Of a stretch of 49,372 nt of DNA, positions 1-7,831 are shown in pieces; position 1 is the first letter of the stretch, and each line of letters opens with the position of its first letter. This DNA comes from Paraburkholderia sp. CNPSo 3274 (GTDB taxonomy: Bacteria; Pseudomonadota; Gammaproteobacteria; Burkholderiales; Burkholderiaceae), in the NCBI RefSeq assembly GCF_024206475.1, contig NZ_JAMBPR010000067.1:1-49372 (forward strand), written 5' to 3'. Below the pieces are notes generated by a model. The model ran no database searches, was not told where the DNA came from, and saw only the letters and a program-made list of their open reading frames with translations. A program made the translations under genes and the position numbers.

Positions 1-36
1 GGCCGTGGTGGGTAGACTGAGGTCGCGGTGGGGCAT
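1..36 (-). CDS. Possible 5' end of a leftward gene (partial)
   Basis: An ATG on the minus strand at 36 opens a frame of 12 codons that runs off the left edge, reading MPHRDLSLPTTA. A GAGG-like ribosome binding site lies about 8 bases upstream, and further upstream is a plausible promoter with a palindrome over its -10 box. The fragment is too short to identify the product. The arrangement resembles a TetR-controlled or self-controlled gene, but that is inference from the operator only. Confidence 0.35.
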   Translation of the reverse strand, partial: MPHRDLSLPTTA

Positions 37-109
37 GGCGTCGTGCCTCGTTGGGCACTGGCAAGTTGGGACTGCTGCATTGTGCGGGTTTTACTTTTGA
101 CTAAAAACC

Positions 110-139
110 GGTCTATAGACCAAAGTGTTTTGATTTCAA
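110..139 (-). promoter_or_regulatory. Leftward sigma70-like promoter with TetR-type palindrome over the -10
   Basis: On the minus strand TTGAAA (134-139) and TATAGA (112-117) are separated by 16 bases. The perfect 12-bp palindrome GGTCTATAGACC (110-121) covers the -10 box. Half-sites of the type TAGACC/GGTCTA are known for TetR-family repressors such as NemR. Assigning it to that family is inference. It would control the leftward gene starting at 36, because the LysR gene to the right ends here. Confidence 0.45.
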
Positions 140-192
140 GTCAAGAATGAAGATCACCCAGCCCTAAGCGCTCACGTGAGTGGCGTCAAGCG

Positions 193-1107
193 TTATCGCG
201 GCTTCAAAACCGTCGTCATATATTCGGTAGCGAATTCGATGAATGCGTGCACGCGCAACGGCAGCCGCCTTTGCACGGGATAGACGATTTGCGCGGCGAG
301 CGGTTTCGCCTGCCATTTCGGCAAGACGCGCACGAGGCGGCCCGACACCAGATCCTCCTCGATCAGCCATTCCGGCAACACGGCCAAGCCCAGCCCCATG
401 CGCGCGGCCTCGCGCATGCTCGTCACCCCTTCCGAAATCATCACGGGCTCGATCTGCAACGTATGCGTTGCGGCCCTTGAATACAGCGTGACATCCCTCG
501 AGCCGCCGAACTGCCGGCTCGAAAGCGCGATCCACGGTAAGGCCTGGAGACTGTCCGGCTTGCTGGTGAAGTCGTGATCCTTGAGGAACGCGGGCGAGGC
601 AGCCGGATAGCGCCGGATCTCACCGAGCGAGCGCGCAACGACGCGATCGTCGGTGAGCGCCCCGGCGACGATACCCGCGTCGCAGCCCTCTTCGATCATG
701 TGCAGCGGGCGGTTCGAATAGGCCAGCTCCATTCTCACAGCCGGGTGCGCCTGGATAAAGCTGCTGATCATGCGGCTCACCACGGACTGGCCGAAGTCGA
801 TCGTGGAGAACACGCGGATATTGCCGCTTAGCGCGCTCTGGTCGCGCCGCATGCGCTGCTCCGACTCCTCGGCTAGCGCGAGCAGCGCCTGTGCGTCGGC
901 AAGGAACTGGTGACCGGTTTCTGTCAGGCTCATGCGGTGCGTGTCGCGCCGCAGCAGCGCCGCGCCGCATTGATCTTCGAGCGAACGCAACTGGCGGCTC
1001 AGCGTGGGCTGGCTCAAATTCAGCTTGCGGGCCGCCGCGGAGATGCTGCCGCTCTCCACGATGGCAACGAAGGCCTGCAGCAGGCTCAGGTCGTTGAAGA
1101 TGGTCAT
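193..1107 (-). CDS. LysR-family transcriptional regulator
   Basis: The 304-residue protein has the usual LysR length and layout: an N-terminal winged helix-turn-helix (about residues 6-65, with AARKLNLSQPTLSRQLRSLE) and a two-lobed effector-binding domain from about residue 90. The recognition-helix pattern SQPTLSRQ is typical of the family. It is transcribed away from two short-chain dehydrogenases, the classic LysR arrangement, so it probably controls the rightward SDR pair from the 117-bp shared gap, which holds an inverted repeat. The effector cannot be told from sequence. Confidence 0.93.
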   Translation of the reverse strand: MTIFNDLSLLQAFVAIVESGSISAAARKLNLSQPTLSRQLRSLEDQCGAALLRRDTHRMSLTETGHQFLADAQALLALAEESEQRMRRDQSALSGNIRVFSTIDFGQSVVSRMISSFIQAHPAVRMELAYSNRPLHMIEEGCDAGIVAGALTDDRVVARSLGEIRRYPAASPAFLKDHDFTSKPDSLQALPWIALSSRQFGGSRDVTLYSRAATHTLQIEPVMISEGVTSMREAARMGLGLAVLPEWLIEEDLVSGRLVRVLPKWQAKPLAAQIVYPVQRRLPLRVHAFIEFATEYMTTVLKPR

Positions 1108-1117
1108 ACGCGGAAAG

Positions 1118-1139
1118 CATAGCCGATATTCTGGTTATG
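1118..1139. promoter_or_regulatory. Candidate LysR operator
   Basis: CATAGCC (1118-1124) and GGTTATG (1133-1139) form an inverted repeat with one mismatch and an 8-bp spacer. It lies 11 bp upstream of the LysR start and about 85 bp upstream of the SDR start. Size and place fit a LysR recognition site. Binding by the adjacent regulator is inference. Confidence 0.4.
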
Positions 1140-1224
1140 CGGCTACCGTGGAGCGTTGCCTGGCGGGAAGATGCACCCATCGCATCACGTTGCATCACCC
1201 ACCCAACCAGCACGGAGAGTCACC

Positions 1225-1977
1225 ATGAGCACGCAAGCCAACACCAGCAAAGTCGCGATCGTGACCGGCGCATCGCGCGGTATCGGCGCATCGATCGCCA
1301 GACGCCTCGCGGGCGAAGGCATCGTAGTCATCGTCAACTTCGCCGGCCGCGCGGCGGACGCGAACGCGGTCGTGGAGGAAATCAAGGCCGCGGGCGGTCG
1401 CGCCGCGGCGATTCAGGCAGACGTGGCCGTGCCCGCCCAGGTGGCCGTGATGTTCGACCAGGCCATTACGCTCTTTGGCGGCGTGGATATCGTGGTGAAC
1501 AACGCGGGCATCATGCAGCCGGGCCTCGTCAATCTGGTCGATACCGACGACGCCCTGTTCGACCGGCTCGTCGCGATCAACCTCAAGGGCACCTTCAATA
1601 CGCTGCGCATTGCCGCGAAGAAGCTGCGCCAGGGCGGCCGCATCGTCAACTTTTCGAGCAGCATCCAGGCGCTCGCGCTGCCGGGCTACTCGGTGTACGC
1701 CGCCACCAAGGCCGCCGTGGAAACGATGACCAACATCTTCGCCAAGGAACTGCGCGGCCGCAATATCACCGTGAATGCGGTTGCCCCCGGACCTACCGCG
1801 ACCGAACTGTTCCTCAAGGACAAGACACCCGAGCAGATCGAGCGCCTGGCGAAGATGCCGCCGCTCGAGCGGCTCGGCCAGGCGGACGATATCGCGGAGG
1901 TGGTCTCGTTTCTCGTCGGCAGCGGTGCAAGCTGGATCGACGGTCAAACGATACGCGTGAACGGCGGCATTATTTGA
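1225..1977 (+). CDS. SDR-family NAD(P)-dependent oxidoreductase
   Basis: The 250-residue protein is a classical short-chain dehydrogenase. It has the cofactor motif TGASRGIG near residue 14, NNAG in the middle, the catalytic YxxxK (YSVYAATKAA) and a C-terminal VNGGII. The start at 1225 has a GGAGAG site just upstream, and an in-frame ATG at 1156 would add an unconserved leader. It is the first gene of a two-SDR unit divergent from the LysR gene. It resembles 3-oxoacyl-ACP-reductase-like enzymes of variable substrate, so the substrate is unknown. Confidence 0.93.
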   Translation: MSTQANTSKVAIVTGASRGIGASIARRLAGEGIVVIVNFAGRAADANAVVEEIKAAGGRAAAIQADVAVPAQVAVMFDQAITLFGGVDIVVNNAGIMQPGLVNLVDTDDALFDRLVAINLKGTFNTLRIAAKKLRQGGRIVNFSSSIQALALPGYSVYAATKAAVETMTNIFAKELRGRNITVNAVAPGPTATELFLKDKTPEQIERLAKMPPLERLGQADDIAEVVSFLVGSGASWIDGQTIRVNGGII

Positions 1978-2017
1978 TGTCCTGATCAAGCGTTTCAATA
2001 CGAACGAGGAGCCCATC

Positions 2018-2923
2018 ATGAAGAAAGTCATCGTCGTTACCGGCGCATCCAGCGGGTTTGGCCGCCTCGCCGCCGAAGCACTCGCCAATGCCGGCCATAC
2101 CGTCTACGCGTCCATGCGTGCGACCGCGGGGCGCAACGCCCCGGTCGTCGCGCAGATGGCGGAATTCTCGCGGCACAACGGCGTGGATCTGCGCACCGTC
2201 GAACTCGACGTGCAGTCGCAGGAGTCCGTGGATGCGGGCATCGCCCGCGTGATCGGCGAGAGCGGGCGTATCGACGTCATCGTCCACAACGCGGGCCACA
2301 TGGCCTTCGGGCCGGCCGAAGCGTTCAGCCCGGAACAATATGCGCACCTGTACGATGTCAACGTGTTGGGCACGCAGCGGGTGAACCGCGCGGTGCTGCC
2401 GCACATGCGCGAGCGGCGCGAGGGCCTGGTGGTGTGGGTGTCGAGCAGCAGTTCCGCAGGCGGCACGCCGCCTTACCTCGCGCCGTACTTTGCGGCGAAG
2501 GCCGCCATGGATGCGATTGCGGTTCAGTATGCACGCGAGCTTGCGCGGTGGGGCATCGAAACGTCGATCATCGTGCCGGGCGCCTTTACCTCGGGCACGA
2601 ATCACTTTTCGCATGCGGGCAGCCCGGAAGACAAGGGCGTGGTCGCGGCTTATGAAGCAGGCCCCTATGCCGGGTTCGGCGCGCAGATCCAGAAGGCGTT
2701 CGCCGCCATCGTGCCGCCGGAAGCCGATGTGGGCCTCGTGGCCGAGGCGATCGTCAACGTGGTCGATGCCCCCTTCGGGAAGCGGCCGTTCCGGGTGCAC
2801 GTAGACCCGACGCAGGACGGCGCGGACGTTGGCTTTGCCGTCCTGGACCGCGTGAGAGCGGAGATGTTGCATCGCGTGGGCTTGTCCGACCTGCTCGCGC
2901 CGCGCCGGCATGGCGACGCGTGA
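2018..2923 (+). CDS. SDR-family oxidoreductase
   Basis: The 301-residue protein is longer than a classical SDR. It shows TGASSGFGR at the N terminus, a middle NAG (HNAGHMAFG), and Y-x-x-x-K within YLAPYFAAKAAMD. It follows the first SDR by 40 bp with a GAGGAG-type ribosome binding site, so the two are probably co-transcribed and under the LysR regulator. The longer C-terminal part after the active site resembles retinol-dehydrogenase-like or oxidoreductase SDRs. Substrate unknown. Confidence 0.92.
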   Translation: MKKVIVVTGASSGFGRLAAEALANAGHTVYASMRATAGRNAPVVAQMAEFSRHNGVDLRTVELDVQSQESVDAGIARVIGESGRIDVIVHNAGHMAFGPAEAFSPEQYAHLYDVNVLGTQRVNRAVLPHMRERREGLVVWVSSSSSAGGTPPYLAPYFAAKAAMDAIAVQYARELARWGIETSIIVPGAFTSGTNHFSHAGSPEDKGVVAAYEAGPYAGFGAQIQKAFAAIVPPEADVGLVAEAIVNVVDAPFGKRPFRVHVDPTQDGADVGFAVLDRVRAEMLHRVGLSDLLAPRRHGDA

Positions 2924-2945
2924 CGCGATAGGCGGCGGGGCGCGC

Positions 2946-5693
2946 TTACTCTGTGACGCACTCAGGCGCCTCGAGTCCACGCAATGCCGCTTCGAACTCC
3001 TCGACAGGAATCGGGCGGCAGAAAAGATAGCCCTGATACGCGTAACATCCCGCCGAGGCGAGGAAGGCGCGTTGCTCTTCGGTCTCGACCCCTTCGGCGA
3101 TCACGCCGATGCCCAGGCTGTGCGCAAGCGCCACGATGGTTCGCGCGATCACGGCGTCGTTCGGGTCGACGAGGACATCGCGCACGAATGAGCGGTCGAT
3201 TTTCAGTTGAGCGAGCGGCAAGCGCTTCAAATACGAAAGCGACGAATAGCCGATGCCGAAATCGTCGAGCGCGAAGACGACGCCGTTCGCCTTCAGCGCC
3301 TCCATTTTCTCGATGATCTCCTGCACGTTGTCGACCAGCACGCTTTCCGTCAACTCGAGCTTCAGCCTGTCCGCTCTCGCACCGGTCTGTTCGAGCGTGG
3401 TCAGCACGCTTTCCACGAAGTCCGGTTGGTGAAGCTGCTGCACGCTGACGTTGACCGCAATGCTCAGATGCTCGGTGTCGGGCTGTGTGGCCCAGCGCGC
3501 CAGTTGGGTGCAGGCCGCGCGCAGAACCCAGCTGCCCAGCTCGGCGATGAGCCCGGTTTCTTCGGCCACGGGAATGAAATCGGCCGGGTACACGAGCCCG
3601 CGCAAGGGATGACGCCAGCGCACCAGCGCTTCGACGCCGGTCACACGGTCACGGTCGATCTGCATCTGGTAGTGAAGCACGAACTGTTCGTTTTCGATGG
3701 CTTCGCGCAGCGCCGCTTCGAGCGCGGCACGCTCCACCACGACCGTCTGCATATCGGGGTCGAAGAGGCGCACCGCGTTGCGGCCGCGTTCCTTGGACTT
3801 GTACATGGCGAGGTCGGCCTGCTTCATGAGGTCGTCCGTCGATGCCTGGAATCCCTTGAACACGGTTGCGCCAATACTCGCCGTGCTGCGGTAGTCGATG
3901 TCGTCGAGTCGATAAGGATTCCCGAGCACGGCGAGAATCCGCTCGCCCAGGCCTTCGGTTTGGCGGGCTGCTTCGCATGGAACGGGGTTCAGATTCCCGA
4001 CGACGACGACGAACTCGTCGCCGCCCACGCGAGCCACGGTGTCGCCCGCGGGTATGCTCGCCGCCAGGCGTTTCGCCACTTCCTGCAGCAGCAGGTCGCC
4101 CTTGTCGTGACCCAGCGTGTCGTTCAGGGTCTTGAAGTGGTCCAGATCGATGAACAGCAGGGCGCCGCTCGTGCCGTTCCTCGCGCTGTCGGTAATGGCG
4201 TCCTTCAGGTTGTCGAGCAGCAGCGTGCGATTGGGCAGGCCGGTGAGCGCGTCGTAAAAGGCCAGCTCCTTGATGCGCTGGTCGGCGATCTTGCGCTCGG
4301 TGATGTCGCGCCCGCTCGTGCGGAAACCAATGAAATCGCCCCTGGAATCGGTAATCGGCACCCACGACGCGGAGAGCCACATGAGCGAGCCATCCTTGCG
4401 CACGCAACGAAACTCCAGATTGTCGCCGCGCGAGCCCAGTTGCGCGGCGCGGAACTCGGGCGCGACGTAGGAGGCGTCGCCCGGATAGACCACGGTGCAG
4501 GCGAAGTCGCTCATGGCCATGCACTCGTCAACGGTATAGCCGATGTACTGCTCCACCGCCGAGTTGATCCAGCGTGGCTTGCCTTCCGGCGACCACCAGA
4601 TTTCCCAGTTGACGGTGCAGTCCGCAATGGCGCGGAATTTTTCCTCGTTTTCGCGCAGTTCCTTCGTCATCGACGAGGCAAGCCGTATCGCCCGGCTGCG
4701 GCCCGTCATCATGAGGCGCGTGAGCAGCGCGAGCAGCAGGCTCAGGCCCGTGCCGATGATCGCGATGAGCGTTGCCGCGTCGCGGCCGAAGCGGGCTTTG
4801 AAGCCGTCACGCGCCATCAGCTTGAGCATCCAGTCGTGCCCGCAGACAACGAGATATTCGGTCGCCGAGAGATCGCTGGTCAGGTGATGGGCGGCGGCGC
4901 CCGACGTTCTGTAGAGCAACGCGTCCGGCGACGATTCTACGCCGTCGTAGATGGAGACCGAGAGGCCGGGCGGTTCCTCGCCGTAAAGGCTTGCAATGAC
5001 GTCGTGCATGCGAAAGGATGCATAGACCCAGCCAACTAGCTGCGCCTGACGTTCCGTGGCGTTTTCCGGCGCCTGGCCGCGTGCGTAGACCGGCATGTAC
5101 ATCACGAAGCCGGGATCGGCGCCGGGCACGGTGTCGACCGAGAGGCGCACCTTGCCGGAAATGGTCGCCATGCCGGTGTCGCGCGCCTGCTCCATGGCGC
5201 GCCGGCGCACCGGGTCGGCCCAGGCGTCGAAACCGGGCGCCGCGCGATTGGCGCCAATATACGGCTCGCGCTGAATGATGGGTGCGTAATTCGCGCGCGG
5301 ACCAGCGGGCTCGATCGAGTAGCCTGGCAAGCCGCGCTGTTGCATGGCCGTGATATGCGCGGCCTTTTGCGTCTGCGGCACCCACGCGATGACGCCGATG
5401 GCCTGGATGCCGGAAAAGTTGGCGTCGAGATTGAGCGTGTTGACGTAAGCCCGGAACGCGTCGCGGTCGACCTCTCCGCTGGCGGCAAAAAGGCTCTGCA
5501 CGCCGCGCAGCAAAAGCTCGTACGTGCCCATGCGCTGTTCGATGCGGCTCACGACGTCGCCGAGCGAGAAGTTGAACTGCGTGAGCAGTTCGTGGCGGGC
5601 CGCTTCGCGCTCGTGGTTCCAGAGCGTCCATGTCACGCCGAGCGCAGCGACGAGAACCAGTAGCGGGAGCAGAACGAGGCGCGTCCGGGTCAT
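2946..5693 (-). CDS. CHASE-PAS-GGDEF-EAL cyclic di-GMP protein
   Basis: The 915-residue inner-membrane sensor has one N-terminal membrane helix (about 5-24), a periplasmic CHASE-like domain (about 40-290), a second helix (about 310-332), a PAS/PAC domain (about 350-470), a GGDEF domain with intact GGDEF at 557-561, and an EAL domain with EAL at 688-690 and the later DDFGIGYSSL and AEGVET motifs. Both catalytic centres look complete, so it could make or break c-di-GMP. The RxxD inhibitory site before GGDEF is missing (the aligned residues are PAGD). The gene starts 8 bp after the stop of the binding-protein gene, without a clear ribosome binding site, which suggests translational coupling. Confidence 0.93.
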   Translation of the reverse strand: MTRTRLVLLPLLVLVAALGVTWTLWNHEREAARHELLTQFNFSLGDVVSRIEQRMGTYELLLRGVQSLFAASGEVDRDAFRAYVNTLNLDANFSGIQAIGVIAWVPQTQKAAHITAMQQRGLPGYSIEPAGPRANYAPIIQREPYIGANRAAPGFDAWADPVRRRAMEQARDTGMATISGKVRLSVDTVPGADPGFVMYMPVYARGQAPENATERQAQLVGWVYASFRMHDVIASLYGEEPPGLSVSIYDGVESSPDALLYRTSGAAAHHLTSDLSATEYLVVCGHDWMLKLMARDGFKARFGRDAATLIAIIGTGLSLLLALLTRLMMTGRSRAIRLASSMTKELRENEEKFRAIADCTVNWEIWWSPEGKPRWINSAVEQYIGYTVDECMAMSDFACTVVYPGDASYVAPEFRAAQLGSRGDNLEFRCVRKDGSLMWLSASWVPITDSRGDFIGFRTSGRDITERKIADQRIKELAFYDALTGLPNRTLLLDNLKDAITDSARNGTSGALLFIDLDHFKTLNDTLGHDKGDLLLQEVAKRLAASIPAGDTVARVGGDEFVVVVGNLNPVPCEAARQTEGLGERILAVLGNPYRLDDIDYRSTASIGATVFKGFQASTDDLMKQADLAMYKSKERGRNAVRLFDPDMQTVVVERAALEAALREAIENEQFVLHYQMQIDRDRVTGVEALVRWRHPLRGLVYPADFIPVAEETGLIAELGSWVLRAACTQLARWATQPDTEHLSIAVNVSVQQLHQPDFVESVLTTLEQTGARADRLKLELTESVLVDNVQEIIEKMEALKANGVVFALDDFGIGYSSLSYLKRLPLAQLKIDRSFVRDVLVDPNDAVIARTIVALAHSLGIGVIAEGVETEEQRAFLASAGCYAYQGYLFCRPIPVEEFEAALRGLEAPECVTE

Positions 5694-5701
5694 GGCGGCG
5701 T

Positions 5702-6484
5702 CTAGAAGGGGACCATCGAGTCGGCGAGGTCAGGCTTGAAATACTTCGTGAAGATCCGCCGTACCGTGCCGTCTGCGATCATTTCGTTGACGAGGGCGCG
5801 CCACTTGTCCCGCTCCTCGGGCGAGAGCGCCTTCTTCGACATGATGAGTCCATGCGGAATGGGTGGATCGTCGAACTCCACGATATTGGTCACGCTCCGA
5901 ATCTTTGCTTCGTCGATGGCGGGGTAATCGAACGGCTCGATGATCATTCCCTGAATGCGGCCAAGGATCAGCGCCTGGTAAAGCGGCTCAAGGCCGCCGG
6001 CCTGACTCACGCGGTTTTCGGTGGAGAGCGAATCGACCAGCCGGTTGGCCGACTCGCTGTAGCGGAAGCTGCGAATCACGCCGAGCTGGAACTTGTCGTT
6101 GTGCTCGAAATCGGCCAGTTGATGGATGCCCGAATCCTTGCGAACCAGCAGATAGTACTTGTTGCTGAAGTACCAGGCAAAATCCGCGTATTGATTGCGC
6201 TCTTCGTTGGCAATGCCCGAAAGACTGAAATCGAGCGCGCCCGATTCGATCAGTTTCCAGATGCGCGCGCGCGACATCAGGCTCACGCGGATCTGGCAGC
6301 CGCTGCGCCGCGCCAATGCGTCGGCGAAGTCCTTGTCGATGCCCGTGTCCGTGTCGACAGAGTAGAGCAGCCCATGATCGTGTAAGGCGAGCGTAAATGA
6401 GCGCGAGCAGTCGGGGCCCGCGGCAACCGCGGTGCCAAGACAGCTGAGCGCCAGCAGCAGGCCTCCAAGGCAGTTTCGAATCAC
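5702..6484 (-). CDS. Periplasmic amino-acid-type substrate-binding protein
   Basis: The 260-residue protein starts at a GTG with GGAG 6 bases upstream. It has a signal peptide ending near AVAAG and the two-lobed SBP fold of the PF00497 family (GIDKDFADALARRSGCQIRV, later GALDFSLSGIA). No permease or ATPase is beside it. Its only partner is the downstream CHASE-GGDEF-EAL gene, so it may present a ligand to that sensor instead of a transporter. That is inference from context. Confidence 0.88.
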   Translation of the reverse strand: MIRNCLGGLLLALSCLGTAVAAGPDCSRSFTLALHDHGLLYSVDTDTGIDKDFADALARRSGCQIRVSLMSRARIWKLIESGALDFSLSGIANEERNQYADFAWYFSNKYYLLVRKDSGIHQLADFEHNDKFQLGVIRSFRYSESANRLVDSLSTENRVSQAGGLEPLYQALILGRIQGMIIEPFDYPAIDEAKIRSVTNIVEFDDPPIPHGLIMSKKALSPEERDKWRALVNEMIADGTVRRIFTKYFKPDLADSMVPF

Positions 6485-6506
6485 AGCGTCTCCGTTGCTT
6501 GTTAGT

Positions 6507-6530
6507 CGCCCGATGACAGTATGTCGGGCG
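6507..6530 (-). promoter_or_regulatory. Stem-loop in the leader of the binding-protein gene
   Basis: CGCCCGA (6507-6513) and TCGGGCG (6524-6530) form a 7-bp GC-rich stem with a 10-base loop, ending 23 bases before the GTG start of the SBP gene on the minus strand. It lies between any likely promoter and the start codon. It may be a regulatory hairpin, an operator or an RNA-stability element; I cannot choose. Confidence 0.35.
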
Positions 6531-6678
6531 GAAAACAGTGTTCACGTCTTATCGGCAGCGTGCTGGAATTCTTGAGACAATTCCAATTGTTTTTTTTGCA
6601 CGCTTTTTGTGCGGGCGCTGGGGTGCGCTGGGGCGTTCAGGCAGAACGATTGCCCGTGCTGGCGGAACCGCACAGGTC

Positions 6679-6707
6679 AAAAAAAAGCGCCGGCGCAAGG
6701 CCGACGC
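6679..6707 (-). terminator. Rho-independent terminator of the former MFS gene
   Basis: On the minus strand GCGTCGGC, a 5-base loop and GCCGGCGC form an 8-bp stem with one G-T pair, followed directly by eight T (A-tract 6679-6686). This is a textbook intrinsic terminator. It lies just past the decayed transporter gene and shows where that transcript ended. Confidence 0.85.
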
Positions 6708-6723
6708 AATTTAGAAAAAGGGA

Positions 6724-7475
6724 TCGTGTAAGGAAGGCACAGCCAGAAGGTGGCCTTCGCAACGGCGCGCAGGTGGCGATAGTCAGGCATACGATCGAAA
6801 GCGCCACGTTGTGCGCAACGAGTGCGCTCAGAATCAGGCCGACGCCGCCAATACAGGCCGGAATGGCCGCATGCAGGCGGCGCTCGCCCGTCTTGCGCGA
6901 GTGCGACGCGTTCCAGATCATGGCGACCACGGCGCAGAGATAGGGAATGGCGGTCAGCAAGCCGATATTCAACGTGCTCTTCACGCCGGAAGCCTTGATG
7001 AGGGAAGGCAGCCAGAACGCCAAACCATAGAAGCCGGTATTGAAGGTCAGCAGAATGAACGTCAACAGCCAGACGCGCGGGCTTTTCAGCACCGCCACGG
7101 CGCTATGCGTTTTCTTCGCGCTTTCCTGTTCGAGATTCTTTTGAAGCACCGCTTTTTCGGCGGCGCTCAGCCATTTCGCCGACTGAATGCCGTCGCCCAT
7201 GCGCAACAGCACCACGAAGGCGACGAGAATCGAAGGAATGCCTTCGAGCAACAGCATCCACTGATGCTTGCGCCCACGGCGTAGACGCTGTCGCTCAGGC
7301 CGAGCGAGTCCAGCATCTGCAACTTGGCAAAGCCGACGTTCACGCGGTCGAGGTAGGCGACGACGTAGCACAGAAGCAGAAGCGGCAAGATGCGCTTCAG
7401 TACCTTGCGGTACAGCAGTTCTTCGGCTTCGTTGACGGCGGCCGGCGAATCCGCAATCTGGGTCAGGGTTGGCAT
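6724..7475 (-). pseudogene. Broken MFS transporter gene (ACS-family-like)
   Basis: The N-terminal part from ATG 7475 (GGAG upstream) reads a normal first membrane helix with the MFS signature AYLDRVNVGFAKLQ, up to AVGAS near 7275. The frame then jumps to WMLLLEGIPSILVAFVVLL, which in intact relatives lies about 110 residues further on, so an internal segment holding helices 2-5 is gone and the frame is shifted. The central loop and later helices (LLTFNTGFYGLAFWLPSLIK) continue to about 6780. Then a second shift occurs: KATFW-like coding is seen only in another frame near 6750, and the final helices are missing. It cannot give a working transporter. Position next to the Weimberg genes and a shared operator type suggest it once carried the pentose or pentonate substrate. 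Confidence 0.85.
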
Positions 7476-7591
7476 GGGATGTGTCTCCATTCACATGTGC
7501 CTTTGATCGGTCCCGCTGATGGGGAGGCCATTTCCACGAACTTCGTGGTGTGTTTGCTGGATCTCTGCGCTGTCGATGAAGCATGCGCTAG

Positions 7592-7609
7592 TTTGTTATC
7601 GGTAACAAA
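7592..7609. promoter_or_regulatory. LacI-type operator upstream of the broken transporter gene
   Basis: TTTGTTATCGGTAACAAA is an 18-bp palindrome with perfect 7-bp arms and a central CG. It is the same site, in opposite orientation, as the one before xylD. The TGTTA-N4-TAACA form matches operators of the GntR/IdnR branch of the LacI family. It is 117 bp upstream of the transporter start. Confidence 0.7.
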
Positions 7610-7739
7610 GCGGGCGCTAAATTAGCATGAGAGGAGGCGCCGCGGCAAGTCGACGCGCTGGCACCAAGGCCGGTCGATGCCTCCAACGAGGCGGGAAAAC
7701 GCGTGGTCTCACCTGGTGCACAGCGCGAGCGCAAAGTGC

Positions 7740-7767
7740 TAATATCCACAAATGTTACCGATAACAA
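7740..7767 (+). promoter_or_regulatory. xylD promoter region with LacI-type operator
   Basis: ATGTTACCGATAACAA (7752-7767) is a palindrome equivalent to the reverse complement of the site at 7592-7609. A possible -10 box TAATAT (7740-7745) ends 6 bp before it, so a bound repressor would sit on the transcription start. No convincing -35 is visible. No LacI-family gene is inside the window, so the regulator must be encoded elsewhere. Confidence 0.65.
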
Positions 7768-7831
7768 TCTGGCGGGGACCCGAATGTGCGCCCGCCACAT
7801 CGTCGAGACAAGGAATAACGGAGTGAGTGAT

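Noticed and set aside
6577..6597. ACAATT/AATTGT followed by eight T, looking like a rightward terminator
   Set aside because: The stem is only about five A/T pairs with a tight loop and there is no rightward gene before it to terminate.
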